64,000 nt of DNA from Arhodomonas sp051195215. Lineage in GTDB: Bacteria > Pseudomonadota > Gammaproteobacteria > Nitrococcales > Nitrococcaceae. Made by a program: the position numbers and the translations under genes. The stretch covers positions 1-64,000 of the forward strand of contig NZ_JBNAZM010000011.1 of NCBI RefSeq assembly GCF_051195215.1, written 5' to 3'. Under the pieces are notes generated by a model. It was not told the DNA's origin. It worked only from the letters and a program-made list of their open reading frames with translations, and searched no databases. Of this stretch, positions 33,148 to 42,902 are shown one piece after another (the stretch's first letter is position 1; each line of letters starts with the position of its first letter).

Positions 33148-34077
33148 ATGTCCCGCGATCGGGTTCGCATCGCTACCCGAAAGAGCCCGCTCGCTCTCTG
33201 GCAGGCCGAGCACGTCGCCGATGCCCTACGGCGGGCGCATCCCGGGCTCACGGTCGAGCTGGTGGGGATGACCACGCGCGGCGACCAGGTACTCGACACG
33301 CCGCTCGCCCGGATCGGTGGCAAGGCGCTGTTCGTCAAGGAGCTCGAGCGGGGCATGTTCGAGGGTCGGGCGGATATCGCGGTGCACTCCATGAAGGACG
33401 TGCCCGCGGAGTTGCCCGAGGGCATGCACCTGCCGGTGATTCTCGAGCGCGAGGATCCCTGTGACGCCTTCGTCTCCAACCGCTTCGATCACGTGGACGC
33501 GCTGCCGGAGGGCAGCCGCGTGGGGACCGCGAGTCTGCGTCGTGAGTGCCAGGTTCGCGAGCGCCGGCCGGATCTGCGGGTGGCCACGCTGCGGGGCAAT
33601 GTCCAGACCCGTCTCGGAAAGCTGGACGCCGGCGAGTTCGACGCCATCATACTGGCTGCCTCCGGATTGCGACGCCTCGAGCTCGCCGAGCGCATTCGTT
33701 ACGTCATGCCGCCGGAGGAGAGCCTGCCCGCGGTGGGCCAGGGCGCGCTCGGCATCGAGTGCCGCGAGGATGATTCCGAGCTCAACGCGCTGATCGCACC
33801 GTTGAACCACCGGGATACTTATGACCGCGTCTGTGCCGAACGTGCGGTCAACCAGCGCCTCGAAGGGAGCTGCCACGTGCCAATCGCCGCCTACACGCTG
33901 CTCGAGGGTAACGAGCTGTGGCTGCGGGCGCTGGTGGGCACGCAGGACGGTCGCCGCGTCCTGCGCGCCGAGGGCCGTGCACCGCGTGCCGACGCTGCCA
34001 TGTTGGGCCACCGTATCGCCGGAGAACTGCTCGACCGCGGCGCGGGCGAGCTGCTCGCGGAGGCCACGGACGCATGA
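33148..34077 (+). CDS. hemC: Porphobilinogen deaminase (hydroxymethylbilane synthase)
   Basis: This 309-residue enzyme joins four porphobilinogens into hydroxymethylbilane. The dipyrromethane cofactor attaches to Cys242 in GSCHVPIA. Other signatures are IATRKSPLALWQAEHV, the VHSMKDVP segment with the catalytic Asp region, and TASLRRECQ. The ATG at 33148 gives the standard N-terminus; in-frame upstream starts add non-homologous sequence. The stop overlaps the hemD start (ATGA), and hemC-D-X-Y form one operon. Confidence 0.96.
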   Translation: MSRDRVRIATRKSPLALWQAEHVADALRRAHPGLTVELVGMTTRGDQVLDTPLARIGGKALFVKELERGMFEGRADIAVHSMKDVPAELPEGMHLPVILEREDPCDAFVSNRFDHVDALPEGSRVGTASLRRECQVRERRPDLRVATLRGNVQTRLGKLDAGEFDAIILAASGLRRLELAERIRYVMPPEESLPAVGQGALGIECREDDSELNALIAPLNHRDTYDRVCAERAVNQRLEGSCHVPIAAYTLLEGNELWLRALVGTQDGRRVLRAEGRAPRADAAMLGHRIAGELLDRGAGELLAEATDA

Positions 34078-34868
34078 CCGCTGCGCTCGCCGGGGTGGGC
34101 GTGGTGGTCACCCGCCCGCGGGCGCAGGGCGAGGGTCTCGCCCGCCGCCTGCGCGAGCTTGGCGCCGAGGTGGTGTCTTTGCCGACCATCGAAATCCGGC
34201 CAATCGCGGATTCCGCGACCGACGCCGCTCTGCGTGAGGCGTTCGCGCACGCCGACTGGCTGATCTTCGTCAGTCCGAGCGCTGTCGACGTGACCGTCGC
34301 CCGATGCCGCACCCTCCGCCTCGAGCGGCCGTCGAGTGCGCGAGTGGCGGCGGTGGGTCCGGGAACGGCGCGGGCCCTGACCGATGCGGGATGGGGCGTG
34401 GACGTGTGCCCTGCCACTGGTGGTGGTGGCGTCGATCTCCTGGAAGAGCCCGCGCTGGCGCCACTCGCCGGGTGCCACTGTGTCATTCTCACGGCCAGTG
34501 GCGGCCGCAGGGTGCTGCCCGACGGCCTCCTCGAGCGCGGCGCTACGGTCACCGAGCTTCCGGTCTACGAGCGAGCGCAGCCGGACGTCGACGCCGGTAC
34601 CGCGGTTGCGGGCTGGCAGTGCGGGCGGCTGCAGTACACAATCGTGACCAGCCTGACCGGGCTGGAGCATCTGTTCGCCCTGGTCGGGGCGGACGGCCGG
34701 CCGGCGCTGTGCGCCAGCCGCCTGATCACCGTTTCCCCGCGTATCGCCGAGCGTGCGGTGGCGCGGGGCTTTCGCGCGACCCCGGCGGTCGCGGCCCGCC
34801 CCGGTGACGAGGGCCTCGTCGAGGCGCTGCAGAAGGCGGTGCAGGAATCCACAGGGAGCCACGCATGA
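34074..34868 (+). CDS. hemD: Uroporphyrinogen-III synthase
   Basis: This 264-residue enzyme cyclises hydroxymethylbilane with ring-D inversion to uroporphyrinogen III. The family is poorly conserved. The two-domain alpha/beta layout, the VVVTRPRAQGEGLARRL start, the FVSPSAVDV and VAAVGPGTARAL segments, and an ILTASGGR motif support the call. It overlaps both hemC and hemX (ATGA at each end), so translation is coupled. Confidence 0.92.
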   Translation: MTAALAGVGVVVTRPRAQGEGLARRLRELGAEVVSLPTIEIRPIADSATDAALREAFAHADWLIFVSPSAVDVTVARCRTLRLERPSSARVAAVGPGTARALTDAGWGVDVCPATGGGGVDLLEEPALAPLAGCHCVILTASGGRRVLPDGLLERGATVTELPVYERAQPDVDAGTAVAGWQCGRLQYTIVTSLTGLEHLFALVGADGRPALCASRLITVSPRIAERAVARGFRATPAVAARPGDEGLVEALQKAVQESTGSHA

Positions 34869-36052
34869 CTGAACGAGACAACGACAAGCACGAGGAGACT
34901 CCTCCGCGGGAGGACAGCGCTGTCGAATCGGCTGACGAATCCGGAACACCGGGTGCGTCGGATTCCTCCGGTGGGACGGCAACCGGGACGCAAGCGTCAA
35001 CGCCTCCGGGCACTGCGGCACCGGCGGGTGGTGGCAGCGGCACCGGGCTCGCGATCGCAGCGTTCGTCATCGCTTTGCTCGCACTGGTGGTCGTGCTGGC
35101 CGGCGGCTGGTGGGGGTGGCAACGCTATCAGGCATTCGCGGATTCACAGCGCGCGCTGGTAAGCGCAGACCGCCTCGGCGAAGCGACCGACGCCCTCGAA
35201 GAACGTATCGCCGAGCTGAGGGGGCGCGTGTCGAGCCTCGACGAGCGCACGGCCGGGCGCGACCAGGCGATTGCTGGCGTGCGCGAGGCCATCGAGGGTG
35301 TGCGTCAGACCCAGTCCGACATCACCGCGAGAATGGACCGTATCGCTGAAATGGCGCAGGTCAGCCGTGATGACTGGCGCCGTTCCGAGGCCGCCTACCT
35401 CGCCAATGTCGCGGTGCATCGTGTGCGCTACTATCGCGACGCCGACGCGGCGCTGGGCGCTCTCAAGGAAGCCGATGAGCTGCTGTCCGCTCTGGGTGGC
35501 GAGGCCATCGCCGAGCGTAAGGCCATTCGTGAAACCATCGACGCCCTGCTCGCGGCCAAGCAGCCCAAGACCGACGACATCTCCGAGGCACTCACGGCGC
35601 TGGCCGGGCAGATTGACGACCTCGCTCTGCGTTCCGGCGCGGCGCCACTGCCGGAAACCACCGATGAGGGCACCGGCGATGTCGGCGAAACGACGGACGA
35701 CGCCGTCGGCCGAGCCTGGCACCAGTTCAGCAACGCTCTCGGCGAGCTGGTGGTCGTCTCCGGTCCGGAGCGCGAGGTCGTGCCGTTGCGCCCCGCAAGC
35801 GAGCGGTTCTTCCTGCGGGAGAACGTCAAGCTGCAGCTCTACACGGCGCGACTCGCCGCCGTTGAAGGGCGGGCCGAGATCTATCGCAGTTCGCTCGAGC
35901 GGACGCAGGAATGGCTGCGGCGTTTCTTCGACGCCGATGACCCGGCGGTGGCGGACGCGATCGAGCAGCTGACGGCACTGGCCGAGCAGCCGGTGCGTTC
36001 CCAGTTGCCCGAGATCGAATCGGCCCTCGCGCCGGTCCGCCAGTTCGACTGA
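34865..36052 (+). CDS. hemX: HemX family membrane protein
   Basis: This 395-residue protein has a disordered acidic/Gly-Ser-Thr N-terminal tail (1-58), one transmembrane helix (60-84) and a large coiled-coil-rich periplasmic part. The HemX domain ending includes FFLRENVKLQLYTARLAAVEG. Though sometimes labelled uroporphyrinogen methyltransferase, it lacks a SAM-binding tetrapyrrole methylase domain, so catalysis is unlikely. It is a conserved partner of hemC, hemD and hemY and may organise the pathway at the membrane. Confidence 0.9.
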   Translation: MTERDNDKHEETPPREDSAVESADESGTPGASDSSGGTATGTQASTPPGTAAPAGGGSGTGLAIAAFVIALLALVVVLAGGWWGWQRYQAFADSQRALVSADRLGEATDALEERIAELRGRVSSLDERTAGRDQAIAGVREAIEGVRQTQSDITARMDRIAEMAQVSRDDWRRSEAAYLANVAVHRVRYYRDADAALGALKEADELLSALGGEAIAERKAIRETIDALLAAKQPKTDDISEALTALAGQIDDLALRSGAAPLPETTDEGTGDVGETTDDAVGRAWHQFSNALGELVVVSGPEREVVPLRPASERFFLRENVKLQLYTARLAAVEGRAEIYRSSLERTQEWLRRFFDADDPAVADAIEQLTALAEQPVRSQLPEIESALAPVRQFD

Positions 36053-36066
36053 GAGGGAGGCGTCGC

Positions 36067-37341
36067 ATGCGTAAGCTCTTCGCCATACTGCTGCTCCTCG
36101 TCGCGAGCGTGGCCGCCGCGTTGTGGCTGCGGGATCACGACGGCTTCGTGATCCTCAAGGTGGATGAATATTCCGTTCAGACCAGCCTCATCCTCTTCGC
36201 GGCTATTCTGCTCGTTGCCTGGTTCCTGCTCACCGTGGTCTGGGGCACGGTGGTCCGGGTGATCCGCACGCCCCGGGGCCTGCGGCGCTGGTGGCGCGGC
36301 CGCCGGCGCAGCCGGGGCCGTGACGAGCTGGTCAACGGTCTCATTCAGCTCGCCGAAGGGCACTACGAGCAGGCGGAGCGGATGCTTACGCGTCACCCGG
36401 ACGTGGACGGTCTGCCCCTGTTCCACTACCTTCTGGCCGCTATCGCGGCGCACCGGCGCAGTGACATGGATGCGCGCGACCGGTTCCTGACACTCGCCGA
36501 CGAGAGCGAAACCGGCGCCGAGGTCGCCGTGGGGCTGCTCCAGGCACAGTTCCAGCTCGAATCCCAGCAGTGGGAGCAGGCGCTGGCGACGCTGTCGTGG
36601 TTGCACGAACGCGCGCCTGGCAACCGCCGCGTGCTCGGTCTGCTCTACCGCTGCGCCGTCGAGCTCGAGGACTGGGAGCGTGCCGCCGACCTCCTGCCCG
36701 AGCTGCGCCGTCACGATGCCCTCACCAGTGACGAGCTCGCCGGCCTGGAGACACGCTTGGCACGCAAGCGCCTGGAGGCAGCGGTGGCACCCGGCGGCGA
36801 GCAACGCCTCGCCTCTGTGTGGCAGGGCCTGACGCGCGCCCAGCGCCAGGACCCGGAGCTGCGGGCGTTTTACGCCCGTTGCCTGATTCGCGCCAACGAC
36901 TCGGCCACGGCGGCGGATTTGCTGCGTGGTTGGCTGCGTCGCGATTGGGACGATCGCCTGGTGGCGGTCTGGGGCGAGCTCGACGGTATTCCCGCGGATC
37001 AGGCGTATGGCCAGGCGGAGAAATGGCTCGAGCGGCGTCCTGAGGATCCGGTGCTGTTGCGTGCCGCGGCCTTGCAGGCCTTGCGAGCGGGCTTCTGGGG
37101 CCGCGCCCGCAGCTGTCTGGAGGCAGCGGTCGCGCGTGGTGGCGATGCCGCCACCGAACGTTTGCTGGGGGATCTCTACCACCAGCTCGGCGAGACCGAG
37201 CTCGCCCGCAACGCGTGGCAGCGAGCCCTGGATGCCGGCCTTGGCCGTCCGTCCGTGGCAGTGCCGGCGTTGCCCGCCAGGGCCGAGACCGAGGTGCAGG
37301 CGGATGAAGAGGCGGCGCCCGCCTCGTCGGCGGGGTCGTAG
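36067..37341 (+). CDS. hemY: HemY family membrane TPR protein
   Basis: This 424-residue inner-membrane protein has two N-terminal hydrophobic helices (about 4-21 and 40-62) with the GFVILKVDEYSVQTSL linker typical of HemY. TPR-like helical repeats follow to about residue 400. It is last in the hem operon, 14 bases after hemX. Despite its name it is unrelated to protoporphyrinogen oxidase HemY of Bacillus. A scaffold role in haem synthesis is inferred. A hairpin with a T-rich tail follows the stop. Confidence 0.9.
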   Translation: MRKLFAILLLLVASVAAALWLRDHDGFVILKVDEYSVQTSLILFAAILLVAWFLLTVVWGTVVRVIRTPRGLRRWWRGRRRSRGRDELVNGLIQLAEGHYEQAERMLTRHPDVDGLPLFHYLLAAIAAHRRSDMDARDRFLTLADESETGAEVAVGLLQAQFQLESQQWEQALATLSWLHERAPGNRRVLGLLYRCAVELEDWERAADLLPELRRHDALTSDELAGLETRLARKRLEAAVAPGGEQRLASVWQGLTRAQRQDPELRAFYARCLIRANDSATAADLLRGWLRRDWDDRLVAVWGELDGIPADQAYGQAEKWLERRPEDPVLLRAAALQALRAGFWGRARSCLEAAVARGGDAATERLLGDLYHQLGETELARNAWQRALDAGLGRPSVAVPALPARAETEVQADEEAAPASSAGS

Positions 37342-37380
37342 GGCGGACGGCACCAAGCGCCGTCCGCCTCTCCGTTATTT
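37342..37380 (+). terminator. Probable terminator after hemY
   Basis: A perfect 10-base stem, GGCGGACGGC (37342-37351) with GCCGTCCGCC (37359-37368), loop ACCAAGC, is followed by TCTCCGTTATTTT. The GTAGGGCGGA start also resembles the GTAGGG-type repeats in the soxB-soxD gap. Confidence 0.6.
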
Positions 37381-37381
37381 T

Positions 37382-37405
37382 CCCCGGCGTTGATCAACGC
37401 CGGGG
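37382..37405. repeat. Perfect 24-base palindrome
   Basis: CCCCGGCGTTGA and its reverse complement TCAACGCCGGGG meet at TGATCA. It lies between the convergent hem and quinone oxidoreductase transcripts, so it may terminate the minus-strand gene or block read-through. Confidence 0.6.
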
Positions 37406-37543
37406 TACGACTCGACTAGCGGCTGCGCTGCGAATGGGTCGTGCCGGTTGCGAGCTCGCTGCGCTCGTGTGAAGCCGGTATACGCCGTCGCGCACTCTCG
37501 GGGCCTGTAACCTGGTACCCGAAACCCGAAACCCGAAACCCCG

Positions 37544-38521
37544 TCAGGGCGTGAGCACGGTGGAGCCGGTCGTGCGCCGCGCTTCCAGTGCCCGGTGCGC
37601 TTCCGCTGCCTCGGCCAGGGGGAAGCGCTGGCGTACCTCGATGCGTACCGCGCCGCGTTCCACCACGTCGAAAAGCTCACGGGCGCTGGCGAGCAGGTCC
37701 TCGCGCTGTGCCATGTAGGTGAACAGCGTCGGCCGGGTGAGGAACAGGGATCCTTTCTGGGCGAGCATGGCCGGGTCCAGCGGCGCCACGGATCCTGAGG
37801 ACTGGCCGAAGCTCGCGAGAGTGCCCAGCGGGCGCAGACAGTCGAGCGAGCGCAGGAACGTATCCCGGCCCACGGAGTCGTAGACGGCGGCCACCCCCTT
37901 CCCGCCGGTGAGCTCGCGGACCCGCTCGACGAAATCCTCTTCGTTGTAGCGGATGGGGTGTGCACAGCCGTGAGCCTGGGCCAGTCGCGCCTTCTCCGTG
38001 CTGCCCACCGTGCCGATCACCGTTGCCCCGAGGTGGCTCGCCCACTGGCAGGCGATGAGGCCGACACCACCGGCGGCGGCGTGGATCAGTACCGTGTCAC
38101 CGGGTTGCACGCGGTAGGTGCGCCGCAGCAGGTACTGCGCCGTGAGCCCTTTGAGCATCATGCCCGCGGCCTGTTCGTCGCTGATGGACTCGGGCACTGA
38201 CACCAGGCGGTCGGCGGCGATGACCCGTGCCTCGCTGTAAGCGCCCGGCGGCCCGGCTGCGTAGGCGACCCGGTCACCGGGAGAGACTTCCTGAACACCC
38301 TCGCCCACCGCCTCGACCACGCCGGCGGCCTCCATGCCCGGCGTGAAAGGCAGGCCCGGGGGCGTGTACAGGCCCGTGCGGAAGTAGACGTCGATGAAGT
38401 TGACGCCGATGGCGGTATGGCGCACGAGCGCCTCGCCGGGACCGGGGGCGGGTACGTCCACTCCGGTCCAGTGCAGGGTCTCGGGGCCACCGTGCTCGTG
38501 TACTCGGATCGCCTGGGTCAT
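37544..38521 (-). CDS. NADPH:quinone oxidoreductase (QorA-like, zinc-free MDR family)
   Basis: This 325-residue medium-chain dehydrogenase/reductase begins MTQAIRVHEHGGPETLHW. It has the NADPH-binding loop HAAAGGVGLIACQWA and lacks the zinc-ligand cysteines of alcohol dehydrogenases, as in QorA. Such enzymes reduce quinones or enones by one or two electrons. The start at 38521 matches the family; longer in-frame sequence overlaps hemH. It lies 28 bases downstream of hemH and may share its transcript. Confidence 0.88.
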   Translation of the reverse strand: MTQAIRVHEHGGPETLHWTGVDVPAPGPGEALVRHTAIGVNFIDVYFRTGLYTPPGLPFTPGMEAAGVVEAVGEGVQEVSPGDRVAYAAGPPGAYSEARVIAADRLVSVPESISDEQAAGMMLKGLTAQYLLRRTYRVQPGDTVLIHAAAGGVGLIACQWASHLGATVIGTVGSTEKARLAQAHGCAHPIRYNEEDFVERVRELTGGKGVAAVYDSVGRDTFLRSLDCLRPLGTLASFGQSSGSVAPLDPAMLAQKGSLFLTRPTLFTYMAQREDLLASARELFDVVERGAVRIEVRQRFPLAEAAEAHRALEARRTTGSTVLTP

Positions 38522-38549
38522 GGATCGTTCTCCTCTTGCCGGCCAAGCG

Positions 38550-39599
38550 CTAATGGCGTCCGACACCGAATACGTCGTCGTTCGCCGCTGGTTCGGGCGG
38601 TGCCAGCCATCCCTGGAGCTCCCGCAGGACGAGCTCCCCCAGGGCGGCGATATGGTCCGGGCGTTCATTCAGGCAGGGGATGTAGTGGAATGACTCGCCC
38701 CCGGCCTTGAGAAAGAGGTCGCGGTTGCCGATGTTGTTCTCTTCCAGTGTCTCCAGGCAATCGGCGGCGAAGCCGGGGCAGATCAGGTCGACGCGGCCGG
38801 TGCCGTTGCGTGCCAGTCGCTGGAGCGTGGCGTCGGTGTAGGGCTTGAGCCACTGCTGAGGGCCGAAGCGCGACTGGAAGGTCACTTTCCACTGCCCCCG
38901 CTCGAGCCCCAGCCGGTCGGCCACCCCGCGTGCGGTATTCGCGCACTGAACCGGGTAGGGATCGCCGCGTTGGACGTACTGCTTGGGGATGCCGTGGAAG
39001 GAGAACAACAACATATCCCCCGGGCCGTAGACGTGCCAGTGCTCGGCAATGGAGGCGGCGAGCGCGTCCAGGTAACCGGGGTGGTCGTGGTAGTCGCGGA
39101 TGACGCGCAGGTCCGGCACGCGGCGGCGGCGGGCGAGCGCCGCGCCGATTGCGTCGTAGGTGGATGCGGTAGTGGTCGCCGAGTATTGGGGGTAGAGGGG
39201 AAGAACCGCGATCTTCTCCGCACCGGCGCGCTCTAGCTCCGCGAGCCCCGCCTCGATGGACGGGTTGCCGTAGCGCATGCCCACCGCGACCGGGATAGGC
39301 CGACCGGTGCGCTCGGCCACGTAACGGCGGACTGCTTCCGCCTGGCGCCGGGTGATGTTGAGCAGGGGTGAGCCCTCGTCGGTCCAGATCTGTCGGTATG
39401 CCTCGGCGGAGCGCCGCGGCCGGGTCCGCAGAATGACGCCGTGGAGGACGAGCCACCACAGCGGCCTGGGGGCCTCCACCACGCGCGGGTCCCAGAGAAA
39501 CTCGCCAAGGTATCGCCGCAGCGCGCTGGCTGTGGGGGCGTCCGGTGTGCCCAGGTTGGTGAGCAGCACACCGATGGGTGCGTGGGTAGTGGTGCTCAC
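38550..39599 (-). CDS. hemH: Ferrochelatase
   Basis: This 349-residue enzyme inserts ferrous iron into protoporphyrin IX, the final step of haem synthesis. The active-site His lies in LFSFHGIPKQYVQRGDPYPV, and the conserved acidic/aromatic segment is ICPGFAADCLETLEE. Other signatures are GVLLTNLGTPDAP and PLYPQYSATTTAS. It starts with GTG, with AGGAG 7 bases upstream. Together with hemCD this places several haem steps within 7 kb, although not in one operon. Confidence 0.95.
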   Translation of the reverse strand: MSTTTHAPIGVLLTNLGTPDAPTASALRRYLGEFLWDPRVVEAPRPLWWLVLHGVILRTRPRRSAEAYRQIWTDEGSPLLNITRRQAEAVRRYVAERTGRPIPVAVGMRYGNPSIEAGLAELERAGAEKIAVLPLYPQYSATTTASTYDAIGAALARRRRVPDLRVIRDYHDHPGYLDALAASIAEHWHVYGPGDMLLFSFHGIPKQYVQRGDPYPVQCANTARGVADRLGLERGQWKVTFQSRFGPQQWLKPYTDATLQRLARNGTGRVDLICPGFAADCLETLEENNIGNRDLFLKAGGESFHYIPCLNERPDHIAALGELVLRELQGWLAPPEPAANDDVFGVGRH

Positions 39600-39625
39600 G
39601 CTCGGCTCCTAGTGTTTCCCAGCAC

Positions 39626-39641
39626 GGCGGGGCGCCCCGCC
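39626..39641. repeat. Perfect 16-base GC palindrome between maeB and hemH
   Basis: GGCGGGGCGCCCCGCC lies in the 80-base gap after maeB and before hemH, both on the minus strand. It may end the maeB transcript, but no T-run follows. Confidence 0.45.
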
Positions 39642-39679
39642 GCGGCGCTCTGCCGGCGCCGCGGCGTCGGCGGCCGGCG

Positions 39680-41962
<2,283 letters not shown>

Positions 41963-42012
41963 TGTTTCTACCTTGGTTCCGCAGTGAGGACAGGCCCGGA
42001 GGCAAAAGGAAG

Positions 42013-42018
42013 ATTATA
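42013..42018 (-). promoter_or_regulatory. Candidate -10 box for maeB
   Basis: A perfect TATAAT on the minus strand lies about 50 bases before the maeB start. The -35 position 17 bases upstream reads GGTACA (3 of 6 consensus bases) and falls inside the adjacent hairpin. Confidence 0.5.
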
Positions 42019-42021
42019 CGG

Positions 42022-42048
42022 GCCCTGTGGCGGGCTGTACCACAGGGC
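42022..42048. promoter_or_regulatory. Hairpin overlapping the maeB promoter
   Basis: Arms GCCCTGTGG (42022-42030) and CCACAGGGC (42040-42048) are perfect, with a 9-base loop. On the plus strand AAATTTTT follows 2 bases later. It sits between the esterase gene end and the TATAAT of maeB, so it may be a terminator of opposing transcription or an operator. Confidence 0.45.
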
Positions 42049-42084
42049 GCAAATTTTTAGAAACCACTTCTATTGAGTGACAGG

Positions 42085-42864
42085 TCAGTCACCCAGGTAG
42101 CGTTCCACGGCGGCGGTGAAAGCATCCGGCGTTTCCACGTGTAGCCAGTGTCCGGCGCTGGCGATGCTCTCCACCCGCGCCTCCGGGAAGTGGCTCGCGA
42201 TGGCTTCGCGGCCAGCCGCGTCCACGTAGTCGGAGCGTTCACCGTGAACGAACAGCGCCGGCGCCTCCCAGCGGCCATCGAGCGCCGGCCAGCCCTGGAT
42301 CGTGGGTAGCGCCTGCCGCAGCGTCTCCAGGGGGAGCCGCCAGCGCCAGCCCTCGGTCCCCCGTTCCAGGTTGGTGAGCAGGAACTGCCGCACCATCGGC
42401 GAGTCCACTGCTTCCGCGAGGGCGGCGTCCGCGTCGGCGCGGCTGGTCACTGCATCCAGATCCACCGCCTGCATGGCCGCCAGAATGGCATCGTGCCCGC
42501 GATTCTCATAGGTGACCGGTGCCATGTCCGCGACGATCAGCCCGGCGACGTGCTGCGGCGCGGTCAGTGCCAACGCCATTGCCACCTTGCCGCCCATGCT
42601 GTGGCCGAGCACCGTCGCCCGTTCCAGACCTTCGCGCTCGAGCACACGGAGCAGGTCCGCCGCCATGGCGGGGTAGTCCATGCGCTCGCTGTGGGGGGAG
42701 CGGCCGTGGTTGCGCAGATCGGGCAACAGCACCCGGTAATGCTCGGACCACCGGCGGGCGTAGCGTCGCCAGTTGTTGCCGGAACCGTAGAGCCCGTGGA
42801 GCAACAACAACGCCGGGCCGTCGCCGCTCGCGTCGTAATTGAGATCAATGGCGTCGTCGGTCAT
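42085..42864 (-). CDS. Alpha/beta hydrolase, YbfF-like esterase
   Basis: This 259-residue cytoplasmic hydrolase has the nucleophile elbow GHSMGG, the oxyanion HGLYGSGNNW segment, an acid in GERSDYVD, and the catalytic His in AGHWLHVETP. These match YbfF-type acyl-CoA/palmitoyl thioesterase-esterases. The natural substrate is not predictable. It follows the glutamate dehydrogenase gene by 38 bases on the same strand. Confidence 0.86.
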   Translation of the reverse strand: MTDDAIDLNYDASGDGPALLLLHGLYGSGNNWRRYARRWSEHYRVLLPDLRNHGRSPHSERMDYPAMAADLLRVLEREGLERATVLGHSMGGKVAMALALTAPQHVAGLIVADMAPVTYENRGHDAILAAMQAVDLDAVTSRADADAALAEAVDSPMVRQFLLTNLERGTEGWRWRLPLETLRQALPTIQGWPALDGRWEAPALFVHGERSDYVDAAGREAIASHFPEARVESIASAGHWLHVETPDAFTAAVERYLGD

Positions 42865-42902
42865 ACCTGTCGTCGTCGGTGATTGGGTGGGGCGGCGGGG
42901 CG

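Noticed and set aside
34865..36052. HemX annotated as uroporphyrinogen-III methyltransferase
   Set aside because: It has no SAM-binding tetrapyrrole methylase domain; it is a single-helix membrane protein with a coiled coil.
37505..37540. Three tandem CCCGAAA units as a possible CRISPR or direct-repeat array
   Set aside because: The units are only 7 bases long with no spacers and no cas genes nearby; at most it is a short tandem repeat before the quinone oxidoreductase stop.
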